Positions 1-8,329 of a DNA stretch of 64,000 nt are shown piece after piece. The DNA comes from CAYMEK01 sp964389305. GTDB taxonomy: Bacteria > Spirochaetota > Spirochaetia > SZUA-6 > DRHE01. The notes beneath the pieces are model-generated. The model was not told the DNA's origin and ran no database searches. It worked only from the letters and a program-made list of their open reading frames with translations. The position numbers and the translations under genes are program-made. Position 1 is the stretch's first letter; each line of letters starts with the position of its first letter. The DNA lies in the NCBI GenBank assembly GCA_964389305.1, contig CAYMEK010000002.1, forward strand, positions 62,001 through 126,000. Reading direction: 5' to 3'.

Positions 1-1148
1 TTCAACTCTCCCCAGGATTCAGGAAGAGCCTTGGGAACGGCGAACAGCTCCTCTGAAGGTATGCGGCCGAGGAGCCGCCGATAGTACTGGGGGAACTCCC
101 GCTCGGTGACCTCTCGCAGGGAGGAGAACCCGCCGGCGAGCCCGAAGGTATTCAGGCGTTTCTCCTGATTTATCTCCAAGAGCCTGCTCTGTGTTTCCGG
201 CTGTAATATCCAGGCCAGGAAGAGCCGGGCGCCGCGCTTGTTTCGCGAACGTTTGGGGATTCCGAAGTACAGAATTTCCTCGCTGACCGGGATCCGGTCT
301 TCCGAGCCCAGCCAGCGAAAGTCGGCCTCTTCGGCCTGGTCCTCCAAGCTCGCGAGTAGCTGCGAGGAATCGACGGAATAGAAGAGAATCCTGCCCTCGT
401 CGAGAAGCTTGGGCATTGGCTCGTACAGATATTTGCGGCTGAACTGAGCATCCTGGTCGTAGCCCAAGTTGACCTCTTCGATCCAGCTGGAACAGAATGC
501 CTGCATCTCCTGCAGGCGGGCTGAGTTCCAGTGTACGCTGCCTTCGGGGGTCTCGCGGAACTGGACGCCGAATAAAGAGGCAGCCGTATACAGGAACTCA
601 TGATGCCAAAGAGGCGAAAACCCTTGCCGGACGAGACGTCCCCGGACGCTCCGGTTAAACCGGCCGCTTTGCTCTTTCAGGTACTGGAGCGAAACGAACA
701 GATTGGAAATGTCCCCGTTGAGCTCGGTGCTGAGGAACACCACAGCCGGCAGGTTGAAAGAAAAGGGCAGCGTCAGCTGTCTGCTTTCCCTCATCCCGGC
801 GCTCAGAAGTCCCGAATAGAAATCTTCCCGGGCTATCTGGGCCTTCCTGAACAACCTGTCCACCGGATCGAGAAGCCGGCGGCAGTCGCTCCCGTTCAGC
901 CACGGTCCGAGAACCAGATCGGCATCCCGGCTCTTGCTCAATACCATTTCGACAGGGTTACGCTGATAAGAGATGACAACCTTGTAGTCGCTCGGAAGGG
1001 TGTTGAAATACTCCGCATAAGCGGCCATCTCCGGACGATTCGTACAGAGGGTTATAATGTTTTCCGGCAACAGGCTGCAGCCCGTAGCGAAGGCAGCGTA
1101 CAGCAAGGCCAGAAGGATAATTTTTCGACCGGAGCTTCGGAGATTCAC
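1..1148 (-). CDS. Extracellular solute-binding lipoprotein, 3' end outside window
   Basis: The minus strand is open from a GTG at 1148 to the window edge, about 382 codons, with no stop seen. The N-terminus is a lipoprotein signal: RSSGRK, then the hydrophobic stretch IILLALLYAAFA, then the lipobox ATGC, so the mature protein should be lipidated at Cys24. The body looks like a family 1 solute-binding protein of a sugar ABC importer: an early VISYQ strand, then DADLVLGPWL, and a late FGIPKRSRNKRGARLFLAWI region that resembles the usual 'peptide fixed, helix moves' segment. That family call is by resemblance only. The permease genes, if any, would lie beyond position 1. A promoter with 17-nt spacing ends 7 nt before the GTG, and no Shine-Dalgarno sequence is visible. 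This gene is easily missed because it lacks a stop within the window. Confidence 0.72.
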   Translation of the reverse strand, partial: MNLRSSGRKIILLALLYAAFATGCSLLPENIITLCTNRPEMAAYAEYFNTLPSDYKVVISYQRNPVEMVLSKSRDADLVLGPWLNGSDCRRLLDPVDRLFRKAQIAREDFYSGLLSAGMRESRQLTLPFSFNLPAVVFLSTELNGDISNLFVSLQYLKEQSGRFNRSVRGRLVRQGFSPLWHHEFLYTAASLFGVQFRETPEGSVHWNSARLQEMQAFCSSWIEEVNLGYDQDAQFSRKYLYEPMPKLLDEGRILFYSVDSSQLLASLEDQAEEADFRWLGSEDRIPVSEEILYFGIPKRSRNKRGARLFLAWILQPETQSRLLEINQEKRLNTFGLAGGFSSLREVTEREFPQYYRRLLGRIPSEELFAVPKALPESWGEL

Positions 1149-1155
1149 CGAAGCA

Positions 1156-1184
1156 ACTCTATGGGAGCGCTTCCCTCTTGTCAA
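1156..1184 (-). promoter_or_regulatory. Promoter of the solute-binding lipoprotein gene
   Basis: On the minus strand TTGACA (1184-1179), a 17-nt spacer and TAGAGT (1161-1156). The -10 box ends 7 nt before the GTG start. The -35 hexamer is the reverse complement of the one used by the divergent radical SAM gene. Confidence 0.55.
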
Positions 1185-1205
1185 TCCCGGGCCACGCTGT
1201 ATGAT
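1178..1205 (+). promoter_or_regulatory. Promoter of the TIGR01212-type radical SAM gene
   Basis: TTGTCA (1178-1183), a 16-nt spacer and TATGAT (1200-1205), 23 nt before the GTG start at 1229. Its -35 box overlaps that of the divergent lipoprotein promoter, so both promoters share one half-palindromic TTGTCAA. Confidence 0.5.
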
Positions 1206-1228
1206 AGCCAGGAGAGCGAAGAAAAAAA

Positions 1229-2179
1229 GTGGCAGAGAGATTTCGCAGCTACGCCCGCTACTTGAAAGACAAGTACGGACAGCCCGTGTACAGAGTCTCC
1301 GTGGATGCGGGCTTTTCCTGTCCGAACCGCGGGCCCGACCGCAGCTCTCCGGGTTGCCTGTACTGCGACGAGTGGGGCTCGAGGGCGGCCTACCTGAGCG
1401 GCGAGGCGGCTACAGAGAAAGGCGGCCAGGATGCCCTGCGCTCCCAGATCGAGCGCTCCAGAGAGTTCCTGACGGCTCGCTACGGAGCCCGGTTGTATCT
1501 CCTCTACTTTCAGGCTTTTTCCGGGACCTACGCCCCTGTGCACAGACTGAAGAAGACCTACGACTACGCACTAAGCTGCGCTCCCTTCAAAGAGCTGATC
1601 GTTTCGACCCGTCCGGACTGCATCGATACCGCGGTAGCCGAGCTGCTGGCTTCCTATCGCAGCCCCGATTTCGAGGTTTGGGTGGAGTTGGGCCTGCAGT
1701 CGGCCGACGACGGCACTCTGAAGAGGATCAACCGGGGACACACGGTGGCCGATTTCGAACGCGCCTACCTCCTGCTCAGAGGCTTGGGACTCAAGCTTAC
1801 CGTTCACCTGATCTTCGGGCTGCCCGGGGAAGGGCTGCAGGAGATCCTTCGCACCGTCGGCTATCTGGCGGCCCTGGATCCCGACGGCGTGAAGATCCAT
1901 AACCTGCACGTTCCCAAGGGCGCGCCTCTTTTTTCAGAATACCTGGCCGGAGAGATCTCGGTGCCATCGGATCGCCGGCACCTGGAGTATACGGTTCGGG
2001 CTCTCGAGCTGCTCCCTCCGGCAACGGTTATCATGCGGCTGATCTGTGATACTCCGCCGGCCCGTCTGGCCGCGCCGCTCGGCTTCGCACCCAAGCCCCT
2101 TTTTCTCTCTTGGTTGCGCCGGGAGCTGCAAGCCAGGGATACCCGACAGGGCCGTCTGTACCGGCCCGGCCCGGACTAA
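1229..2179 (+). CDS. Radical SAM protein, TIGR01212/YhcC type
   Basis: 316 residues, GTG start behind AGGAGA at 1210-1215. A radical SAM enzyme of the YhcC family: the iron-sulfur cysteines are C31, C43 and C46 in FSCPNRGPDRSSPGCLYC, the long first spacing typical of this group rather than CX3CX2C. Downstream VELGLQSADDGTLKRINRGH and KLTVHLIFGLPGEG are the SAM-contacting strands found in this family and in the related Elp3-like proteins. Members are close to 310 residues, so this is full length. The substrate of the family is not established. It ends 12 nt before the convergent aminotransferase gene, so there is no operon partner downstream. Family assignment is firm, function open. Confidence 0.9.
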   Translation: MAERFRSYARYLKDKYGQPVYRVSVDAGFSCPNRGPDRSSPGCLYCDEWGSRAAYLSGEAATEKGGQDALRSQIERSREFLTARYGARLYLLYFQAFSGTYAPVHRLKKTYDYALSCAPFKELIVSTRPDCIDTAVAELLASYRSPDFEVWVELGLQSADDGTLKRINRGHTVADFERAYLLLRGLGLKLTVHLIFGLPGEGLQEILRTVGYLAALDPDGVKIHNLHVPKGAPLFSEYLAGEISVPSDRRHLEYTVRALELLPPATVIMRLICDTPPARLAAPLGFAPKPLFLSWLRRELQARDTRQGRLYRPGPD

Positions 2180-2191
2180 CCGCCGATCCCC

Positions 2192-3478
2192 TCAGCGCCG
2201 CAGCCCGGCAGCAGCCTGCATGATGCGGCGGTACAGCTCTTCCAGCTCCTCCTCGTCTACACTGGAATAAGCCACCCGCAGATAGCGATCCCGGAGCGAG
2301 ATCGTGCCGATACCGTGCTCGGAGAGCAGAACGCGACGTAGAGGCTCGGCCTCATCCGGTCCGGTGCGGAAGCACAGGAAATAGCCCGAGTTAAAGGGGA
2401 GCACGTCCAGGGGTCCCTGCAGGCTCGCGAGCAGCTCCCGGGAACGCAGGTAACGCTGCTTCAACAGGTCGAAGATCCGCCGCTTCTGTCCCAGATAATC
2501 CGGACTTTTCATCGCCCGCAGCAGTAAGCTTTGGCTTAGCCGGCTGGAGCTGGACACCGAGGAGCGCAGCGCTCCCATCAGCTTCTGTTCAAGCGCCGCA
2601 TAGTGCGCCTGCCCCAGCGAGCTGGAGGCAAAGGTCACGAAACCCAGCCGCAGACCCCAGGCCAGGTTCTCCTTGGTGGCTCCATCCACCTTGACGGCCA
2701 GAATATTTTCGTGGAGATCGGCAGCCCGGGCGAAAATCGACTGAGTGTAGCTTCCCTGCTCGTAAAAAAGCCCGAAGTAGGCGTCATCCAGAACCAGGAG
2801 CAGCCGTCGCCCTCCTGCCGCTGCCTTGGCGAGCAGCTCGTGGAGGCGGTCTGCTTCTTCCCGCCTCACGGAATACCCGGTCGGGTTGTTGGGGAAGTTC
2901 AGCAGCAGGATCACCTTGCCCCTTCCCGCCCTGCCCAAGGCTCGCTCCAACGAGTCCAGGTCGAGACCCCCGCGGCGGTCGAACAGGTAGAACGTTTTGA
3001 TATGGGCCCGTCTTCTGACCGAGAAAATTAAATTATAGTTGCCCCAGAACGGCTCGGGCATCACCACAGTGTCACCCGCATCCACAAACAGGTCCGCAAT
3101 CAGGGACAGACCGTGGGTCAGGCCGCCGACAACTACCGGCCTGGAGGTCTCCTTTCCCGCCAGGGAAGGATTCTTGTCCATCATTTCCCGAAGCCACCGC
3201 TCTCTCAGCTCGGAAAGCCCGGCCGTCGGGGCGTAGGAGAATATTTCCTCGGGCTCCAGAAAGGGTAGCTGCTCCTTGACCGGTGAGAGGAAAAGCGGCC
3301 TTCCCTTCAGGGCGGCGATCCCGGCGGTGGCATTCAAACGGCAGACCTCCCCTTGCGCTTCCACAGCCTGGGCTACGATTCCCCTCGGGAAATACAGCCG
3401 CCGGCCCTGCTCCGAGAGGAGGCTGCCGGCGATCGTGCCTGTGAGTTTACGGTTCAATTCCCGAGCCGGCTGATCCAT
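2192..3478 (-). CDS. Class I/II PLP-dependent aminotransferase
   Basis: 428 residues, fold-type I. Visible hallmarks are LLLNFPNNPTGYS (cofactor and substrate pocket), VLDDAYFGLFY (the Asp that binds the pyridine nitrogen and its Tyr), and VDGATKENLAWGLRLGF, which holds the Schiff-base Lys in ATKE. The family transfers amino groups between amino acids and 2-oxo acids in the cytoplasm; aromatic or branched-chain substrates are possible but not decided by sequence. Unusual are the prolonged N-terminal region before the first strand and the serine-rich SSVSSSSRLSQ run. It lies 9 nt behind glnE on the same strand, so it is probably the second gene of a nitrogen-related operon. No clear SD is seen before the ATG, consistent with coupling to glnE. 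Confidence 0.88.
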   Translation of the reverse strand: MDQPARELNRKLTGTIAGSLLSEQGRRLYFPRGIVAQAVEAQGEVCRLNATAGIAALKGRPLFLSPVKEQLPFLEPEEIFSYAPTAGLSELRERWLREMMDKNPSLAGKETSRPVVVGGLTHGLSLIADLFVDAGDTVVMPEPFWGNYNLIFSVRRRAHIKTFYLFDRRGGLDLDSLERALGRAGRGKVILLLNFPNNPTGYSVRREEADRLHELLAKAAAGGRRLLLVLDDAYFGLFYEQGSYTQSIFARAADLHENILAVKVDGATKENLAWGLRLGFVTFASSSLGQAHYAALEQKLMGALRSSVSSSSRLSQSLLLRAMKSPDYLGQKRRIFDLLKQRYLRSRELLASLQGPLDVLPFNSGYFLCFRTGPDEAEPLRRVLLSEHGIGTISLRDRYLRVAYSSVDEEELEELYRRIMQAAAGLRR

Positions 3479-3487
3479 GCCGGGATT

Positions 3488-6400
3488 CTATGAGCTGCCG
3501 CCCGCCGTGTCAATGAGAAAACGGCGGTAGCAGTCTGCGACCCGGGCCATGCAGGAATCCAGCAGTTCGCGGAACTCGGGCACTCCGGCCTCCACCCCCA
3601 ACATGCGGCGGGACAGGGCCAGGAGGTCCGCCTCGCCGGAGGGCAGCGTGTGGGTCTGCCGGTCTTCGAAGATCTGCAGGTAGTGCTCTATCCGGCGCAG
3701 GAAAAGGTAGTCCCGACGTAGCTGCTCGGCCTGCGGGGGCGGAACGATCCCCGCCTCCTTGAGCACCTCGAGGGCGTCAACCGTATTTCCGGCTAAAAGT
3801 CCCTGCTTCAATCGCCGGAATTCCCGTAGGCCCGATCCCCCCTTTCTCTTCCCGGCTTCGATCAACTGCAGGCCTTGCACGAGAAACTCCACGTCGCGGA
3901 TGCCCCCCGCTCCCAGCTTGATGTTCGGTCCGGACTCGATGCCCTGGCCGAGCCTGTCCTGGGCGGCCCGGCGCATTTTCTCGATGGAGCCCAGAACCGC
4001 TTCGGCCCGTCGAGGCTCGAAAAATCGATCGCTGATTCCGGCCAGAAAACGGGCGCCGATGGCCCGGTTCCCGGCCACGGGTCTGGCTTTCAGCAGTGCC
4101 TGGATCTCCCACAGCGATGCCTGCTCCCGAAAGTAGCGCGAGACCCCGGCCAGTGATCCGATCAGCTCGCCGGAGCGGCCGAAGGGCCTGAGCCGCAGGT
4201 CGAGCCTGTAGACTAAGCCCTCTTCGCTGTGTAGGCTGAAGTCCTCGCGCAGGCTCTCCATGACCCGGTGGAACACCTGTTCGCTCTCTGGAGTCAGGGC
4301 GTCGCCGCTCAGGGCCAGCAGATCGATGTCCGAACTGTAGTTCAGCTCCTCGCCTCCTAGCTTTCCGAAGGCCAGCAGGCAAAACCGCTCGGCGAGCTGC
4401 GGCGCTCCGGAAGCTTCCCAGATACGATCGAGGTCGACCTGGATCAGGACCTCGGCGAGCACAGAAAGCTCCTGCATGACTTCCTCGATCGGCACATCCA
4501 GACAGATGTCCCGGATGCCGATGCGCAGGATCTCGCGCCGCTTGTACCTGCGCAGCTCGTTGCGCCAGCTTTCGGTGCTGCGAGCTTCCCGGGACACCTG
4601 CCTGAAAAGGGACTCGATCTGTTCCCGCCGGCGGACCTGGTGCAGATGCTCCGGCAGCGTGGCCCACTCGAAAAACTCCGGCGCGTGGATCAAGGAATCG
4701 GAGAGAAACTGGCTGCCGGCGAAAATACTCAACAGGATATCGAAGCGCCGCGGCTGGGAGAGCAGAAGTCCGAAATGCACCTCAGGATCGTGCAGGACGC
4801 CGAGGAAACGCTCCCAGTTGTTCAACGCCATGTCCGGGTCGCTCTGATGGCGCAGCAGGTCCGTAGCCAGTATAGCCAGCCGGGCAAACGGCACCGGACT
4901 CCGCCCGGCGGCAGCCAGCCTGCGCAGGTTGGTGAAGGCTCTTTCCGGATTTCTGAAGCCCGAACGCTGCAGGATGCTCCTGCGCGCCTGCACGGACAGG
5001 CTCTCCGAGAGTATCAGGTCGGCAACATTGCCGATTCCGGCGGCAGGAAGGCTCTCCCGGCCGAAGTGTCTCTCTACGAAGGCGCGAACGAAGGCAGTAT
5101 GGGTCTCGAAATCCAGGTGCAGCTTCTGCGCCGGGGCAAGCTCCCCGCCCGGAGCGTAGCCCATTCTGCGGGCCAGATGAACGAATTCGTCGGCTTCGCT
5201 TTCGGGAAGAAACAGGTCCCGGGCCGAGCCGCGCAGCATCCGCAGGCTGTTTATCAACCGCCGCAGGAACGCATAGGAGTCGGCCAGACGCTCCGCTTCC
5301 TCGAGGGCCAGGATACCCGCCTTCTGCAGCCGCTTCAGCGCCTCCCGCATGTAGGGAGTGCGCAGCTCGCTTCTGTCGGCCCCGTAAGCCACCTGGAGAA
5401 GCATCACCGCGTACTCCAGGTCGAGGAGCGCTCCGGGGCTGAACTTGGCGTTCAGCTCCCCCCGGCGGGTCCGCTCGTCCATCTGCCGCCGCCGCGCCTC
5501 CCGCAGGGACTTGAGATCCAAGGGCCGGCCGGTGTACAGCATCTCGTCCCGCAGCCGCTCTACCTGGGCGCCCAGCTCGGGATCGCCTCCGATCGAGCGC
5601 AGCCGCACCAGGGCCAGCCGCTCCAGTGAATGGGCCTCCCCCTCGTGACCGTAATAGCGGCAGAAGCTCTCCAGGCTGCAGGCCGTAGGCCCGGAGGCTC
5701 CGTAGGGCCTGAGGCGCAGATCTATCTGGAAAATGCCTTCCTTCTTGGTGCGAATCGATCCGCAGGCCTCCCTCACCAGCATCTCGTAGAACTCCGCGTT
5801 GTTGATGGATTCGCAGCCGCCGGTCTCGCCGCTGTCGCTGTATACGAATAACAGCTCGATATCCGAGGCGTAGCCCAGGTCTCCGCCTCCCAGCTTGCCC
5901 AGACCGAGCAGGCAGTAGCGGGCCGGCAGCCCTGCCACGGTTTGCGGCTGTCCGTAGCGCTGCACCAGCCGCTCCCCGGTCAGCCTGAAGGCCTGGGCCA
6001 GCACTACTTCGGCCAGGCGGGTAAGACCGCGGCTGAGGAAGGGGAGATCTACCTCGGGACTCACGATATGGTCCAGCTCCAGCAGGAAGATCTCCCGGTC
6101 CTTGAACTCGTTCAGAATCCGGCGCTTCTGCTGAAGGCTCGAGCCGGCCTCCAACGCCCGATCGAGGCGCTCCGGCAGGCTCTCCAGGGGGGAGGAGAAG
6201 CGCTGGCCTTTCAGGTGCGGCTCCAGCATCGGCAGAAGCGTCTCGTACTGCAGGCGGATAAAGTCTTCCCAGAGGAAATCACTGGTGCCGAGCAGCCGCG
6301 CCAGCTCTTTCAGAACCAGGGGATTAGACAGAAACTCATACCAGCTCGCCCGTTCGGGCAGCTCCAGCAGCGCCTCCACGAGCTGCTCGAAGCGGCAGAG

Positions 6401-7318
6401 AGCGGCGTAGGGATCGGGGGCGCTGGAGAGAAAGTAGGTGAATTGCTTGGTCAGCAGGACGGAAAGCCTGACCTCATCCAGCCGTTCGGGTTTGGTTATC
6501 CTCCGGCCCTGAGCATCCAGAAAGGAAAACTCGTCCTCGATGCGATTCTCGACCGTACGGATGCGTATGGATTCTATAAAAATCGAGCGCAGGGCCAGCG
6601 CCGTGCTCAGAGCGTAGAGGAAAAAGGGGGTGTCCTGCGCAACCACCCGCAGCACCGTGGCCCCGTCAGGGCGCTGCACCGCCTCGATCTGCACCGGGTA
6701 TAGCACCGCTTCGGGCTGCAGCGAGAGCGTGGACAGGGAGCGGGCCACCAGCTCGTTCACCCGCTGGCGGGCGCGCTCCAGGGAGCCTGCATCTCCCCGC
6801 TCCAGCAGCGAGACCATCTCGAGCAGTCGGCTACGCAGCCTGGTTTCCCAGATCTCCAGCGAGACAGAGGATTCCAGGCTGCCGGAAAAGTGATCGATGA
6901 TCCGCCGGCGCCGCAGAAGATCGCTCGCGGTCGTACGGCTCTTGCGCAGCCGGGCCGAAAAGGTGCGGCCACCCGGCCGGCTGGCCGCAGGTTCGGGGTG
7001 ATGCTCGGAGTAGGTGAACACCTCGCCGGAGTTGATGTTGAATCCCGAGGCGGCCAGGATCCCAGTGATCAGAGAGAACTCCCCGGGGTAGTCGAAGGCG
7101 AGCACCGTACACTCCAGGCGTCCCTGCGGCTGGGGGCGAACCAGGAGCCGCAGCGGCTGGCGGGAAGACAGGGAATACAGGTTGCTGATATGCTCAGCTA
7201 TCTGGCTTTCTGTGAAATAGTCGAAATAGCGGTCCTCCAGACGCGACAGGTGCTCCCGGATCAGCCGCTTTTCGACTTCAGGACACAGAGCGCGCAGGCT
7301 TTCTTCGGTCGTTTTCAT
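3488..7318 (-). CDS. glnE: Glutamine synthetase adenylyltransferase-like protein with N-terminal ACT-like domains
   Basis: 1276 residues from the ATG at 7318 (MKTTEE); an upstream in-frame start at 7429 adds 37 residues of poor quality. Bifunctional GlnE adds and removes AMP on glutamine synthetase. Both nucleotidyltransferase cores are visible: GLGKLGGGDLGYASDIEL near residue 480 (removal half) and FGKLGGEELNYSSDIDLL near residue 990 (addition half). The usual protein is about 945 residues; the excess lies at the N-terminus, where DYPGEFSLITGILAASGFNI (about 70-105) and QDTPFFLYALSTALALRSIF (about 220-265) look like two ACT modules of the GlnD type. In the first core the second acidic residue is Glu (SDIEL) where Asp is usual. 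No glutamine synthetase gene is in the window. Followed at 9 nt by an aminotransferase. Confidence 0.9.
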   Translation of the reverse strand: MKTTEESLRALCPEVEKRLIREHLSRLEDRYFDYFTESQIAEHISNLYSLSSRQPLRLLVRPQPQGRLECTVLAFDYPGEFSLITGILAASGFNINSGEVFTYSEHHPEPAASRPGGRTFSARLRKSRTTASDLLRRRRIIDHFSGSLESSVSLEIWETRLRSRLLEMVSLLERGDAGSLERARQRVNELVARSLSTLSLQPEAVLYPVQIEAVQRPDGATVLRVVAQDTPFFLYALSTALALRSIFIESIRIRTVENRIEDEFSFLDAQGRRITKPERLDEVRLSVLLTKQFTYFLSSAPDPYAALCRFEQLVEALLELPERASWYEFLSNPLVLKELARLLGTSDFLWEDFIRLQYETLLPMLEPHLKGQRFSSPLESLPERLDRALEAGSSLQQKRRILNEFKDREIFLLELDHIVSPEVDLPFLSRGLTRLAEVVLAQAFRLTGERLVQRYGQPQTVAGLPARYCLLGLGKLGGGDLGYASDIELLFVYSDSGETGGCESINNAEFYEMLVREACGSIRTKKEGIFQIDLRLRPYGASGPTACSLESFCRYYGHEGEAHSLERLALVRLRSIGGDPELGAQVERLRDEMLYTGRPLDLKSLREARRRQMDERTRRGELNAKFSPGALLDLEYAVMLLQVAYGADRSELRTPYMREALKRLQKAGILALEEAERLADSYAFLRRLINSLRMLRGSARDLFLPESEADEFVHLARRMGYAPGGELAPAQKLHLDFETHTAFVRAFVERHFGRESLPAAGIGNVADLILSESLSVQARRSILQRSGFRNPERAFTNLRRLAAAGRSPVPFARLAILATDLLRHQSDPDMALNNWERFLGVLHDPEVHFGLLLSQPRRFDILLSIFAGSQFLSDSLIHAPEFFEWATLPEHLHQVRRREQIESLFRQVSREARSTESWRNELRRYKRREILRIGIRDICLDVPIEEVMQELSVLAEVLIQVDLDRIWEASGAPQLAERFCLLAFGKLGGEELNYSSDIDLLALSGDALTPESEQVFHRVMESLREDFSLHSEEGLVYRLDLRLRPFGRSGELIGSLAGVSRYFREQASLWEIQALLKARPVAGNRAIGARFLAGISDRFFEPRRAEAVLGSIEKMRRAAQDRLGQGIESGPNIKLGAGGIRDVEFLVQGLQLIEAGKRKGGSGLREFRRLKQGLLAGNTVDALEVLKEAGIVPPPQAEQLRRDYLFLRRIEHYLQIFEDRQTHTLPSGEADLLALSRRMLGVEAGVPEFRELLDSCMARVADCYRRFLIDTAGGSS

Positions 7319-7450
7319 ACAGTCCGTAGTCGTCGGAGCGAGTACAAAAAGAAACCTATCGACTGGAGAGCCTGCATAGCAGCTCCGAAGCCGATAGGCC
7401 GCAGCTTCCCCGAACGGATCGGACCGCACAGAGGCCGGCAGACCTCGCGC

Positions 7451-7612
7451 TTAGTCTTGAGGCTCGAAATCCTCCTTGCCGGCTCCACACACCGGGCAGA
7501 CCCAGTCGTCGGGAATATCCTCAAAGGCGGTTCCGGCCGCGATGCCGCCATCCGGATCTCCTTCCGCCGGATCGTAGACGTAGCCACATACTGTACAGAC
7601 GTATTTCTTCAT
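7451..7612 (-). CDS. Rubredoxin
   Basis: 53 residues, ATG at 7612 with GAGGG 7 nt upstream. The four iron ligands are C6 and C9 (YVCTVCGY) and C39 and C42 (WVCPVCGA), each CX2C, with the conserved GTAFEDIPDDW linker. It is a small cytoplasmic one-electron carrier, in anaerobes usually feeding superoxide reductase, rubrerythrin or rubredoxin-oxygen oxidoreductase; none of these partners is nearby. Length and motif spacing match the classical type exactly. It is likely a single-gene unit: a promoter precedes it at 7634-7661 with a repeat cluster beyond the -35 box, and glnE starts 132 nt downstream. Too short for ordinary ORF lists. Confidence 0.97.
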   Translation of the reverse strand: MKKYVCTVCGYVYDPAEGDPDGGIAAGTAFEDIPDDWVCPVCGAGKEDFEPQD

Positions 7613-7633
7613 CCTTCGGCCCTCTTCCAAGCT

Positions 7634-7661
7634 GGTATAGGGATTTCGACCCTTGGATCAA
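7634..7661 (-). promoter_or_regulatory. Promoter of the rubredoxin gene
   Basis: On the minus strand TTGATC (7661-7656), a 16-nt spacer and TATACC (7639-7634), 21 nt before the ATG. The hexamers match the consensus at four and five positions. Confidence 0.45.
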
Positions 7662-7700
7662 ATCGCAATCCTCGATCGCAACCTAAATGAAGATTGCGAT
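7662..7700. promoter_or_regulatory. ATCGCAA repeat cluster upstream of rubredoxin
   Basis: ATCGCAATC at 7662-7670 and its perfect inverted copy GATTGCGAT at 7692-7700, with a further direct ATCGCAA at 7675-7681. The cluster abuts the -35 box of the rubredoxin promoter, a place where activators or repressors bind. No regulator is identified. The surrounding 7613-7814 stretch is otherwise AT-richer noncoding sequence. Confidence 0.45.
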
Positions 7701-7814
7701 GTCTTCCGCCACTGCGTAAATACCGCCAGAAAAACAAGATTTCCGGCTGTTTTCATAGTAGCATATTCAGCGGATTTTGCAAACGCTGAAGCCCGGCATG
7801 AGCGATCCGCACCC

Positions 7815-8291
7815 TCATTCCCGCCCGCCGGCGCTTTTGGCCTGAGCGGTCCGCACTATGAAGGCCTGCTGGACGATGCGGATAAGGTGCACCGCCGCCT
7901 GGAGAACCTGCTTCAGGGATTCGTTGATCCGCTCCTCTTCGGCTTCATCGATGATGTCGTCGTCGAGGAGGGAATCGGTGATAGCGATGTTCAGCTTGGC
8001 GACCTCATCGACGAGGACGGACATCTGGCGTGAGAGAGCCTTGTAGGAATAGCTGATCTTCGCTTCGGTCAGCTCTGTCAGGGTTTCGATCTGGGCGATA
8101 ATATTCTTCAGTACGTGGACCATACGCGGATTGGGATTCGCCTCTACTTCCAGCTTCCAGTTCTCCAGCCGGGTCACCGTCATATCGAGGAGCCGCTTCA
8201 GCTCCACGTTGGTCGGCAGCTCCTGGCGGGTGAGATCCTTTGCCGTGTCTGAGCCCTTAGCCCTGCTCTGCGCCTTGTGTTTGGAAGCCAT
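7815..8291 (-). CDS. Hypothetical small charged helical protein
   Basis: 158 residues from the ATG at 8291 (MASKHKAQSR), preceded by GGGAGAGGCGAG; an ORF start at 8345 would overlap tetR and lacks a good SD. The protein has a basic N-terminus with KAQSRAKGSDTAK, then predicted amphipathic helices (LKRLLDMTVTRLENWKLEVE, IIAQIETLTELTEAKI) and an acidic loop SLLDDDIIDEAEEERI. No signal peptide, membrane segment or catalytic motif is visible. I do not recognise the family. It sits 38 nt behind the tetR gene on the same strand, so it is probably co-transcribed and under TetR control. Confidence 0.75.
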   Translation of the reverse strand: MASKHKAQSRAKGSDTAKDLTRQELPTNVELKRLLDMTVTRLENWKLEVEANPNPRMVHVLKNIIAQIETLTELTEAKISYSYKALSRQMSVLVDEVAKLNIAITDSLLDDDIIDEAEEERINESLKQVLQAAVHLIRIVQQAFIVRTAQAKSAGGRE

Positions 8292-8329
8292 GATTGTTTC
8301 TCGCCTCTCCCGTGGCTGCTTGCCCGACC

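Noticed and set aside
4640..6703. Long plus-strand frames antisense to glnE
   Set aside because: The glnE product carries both nucleotidyltransferase cores on the minus strand, and the plus frames have no motifs.
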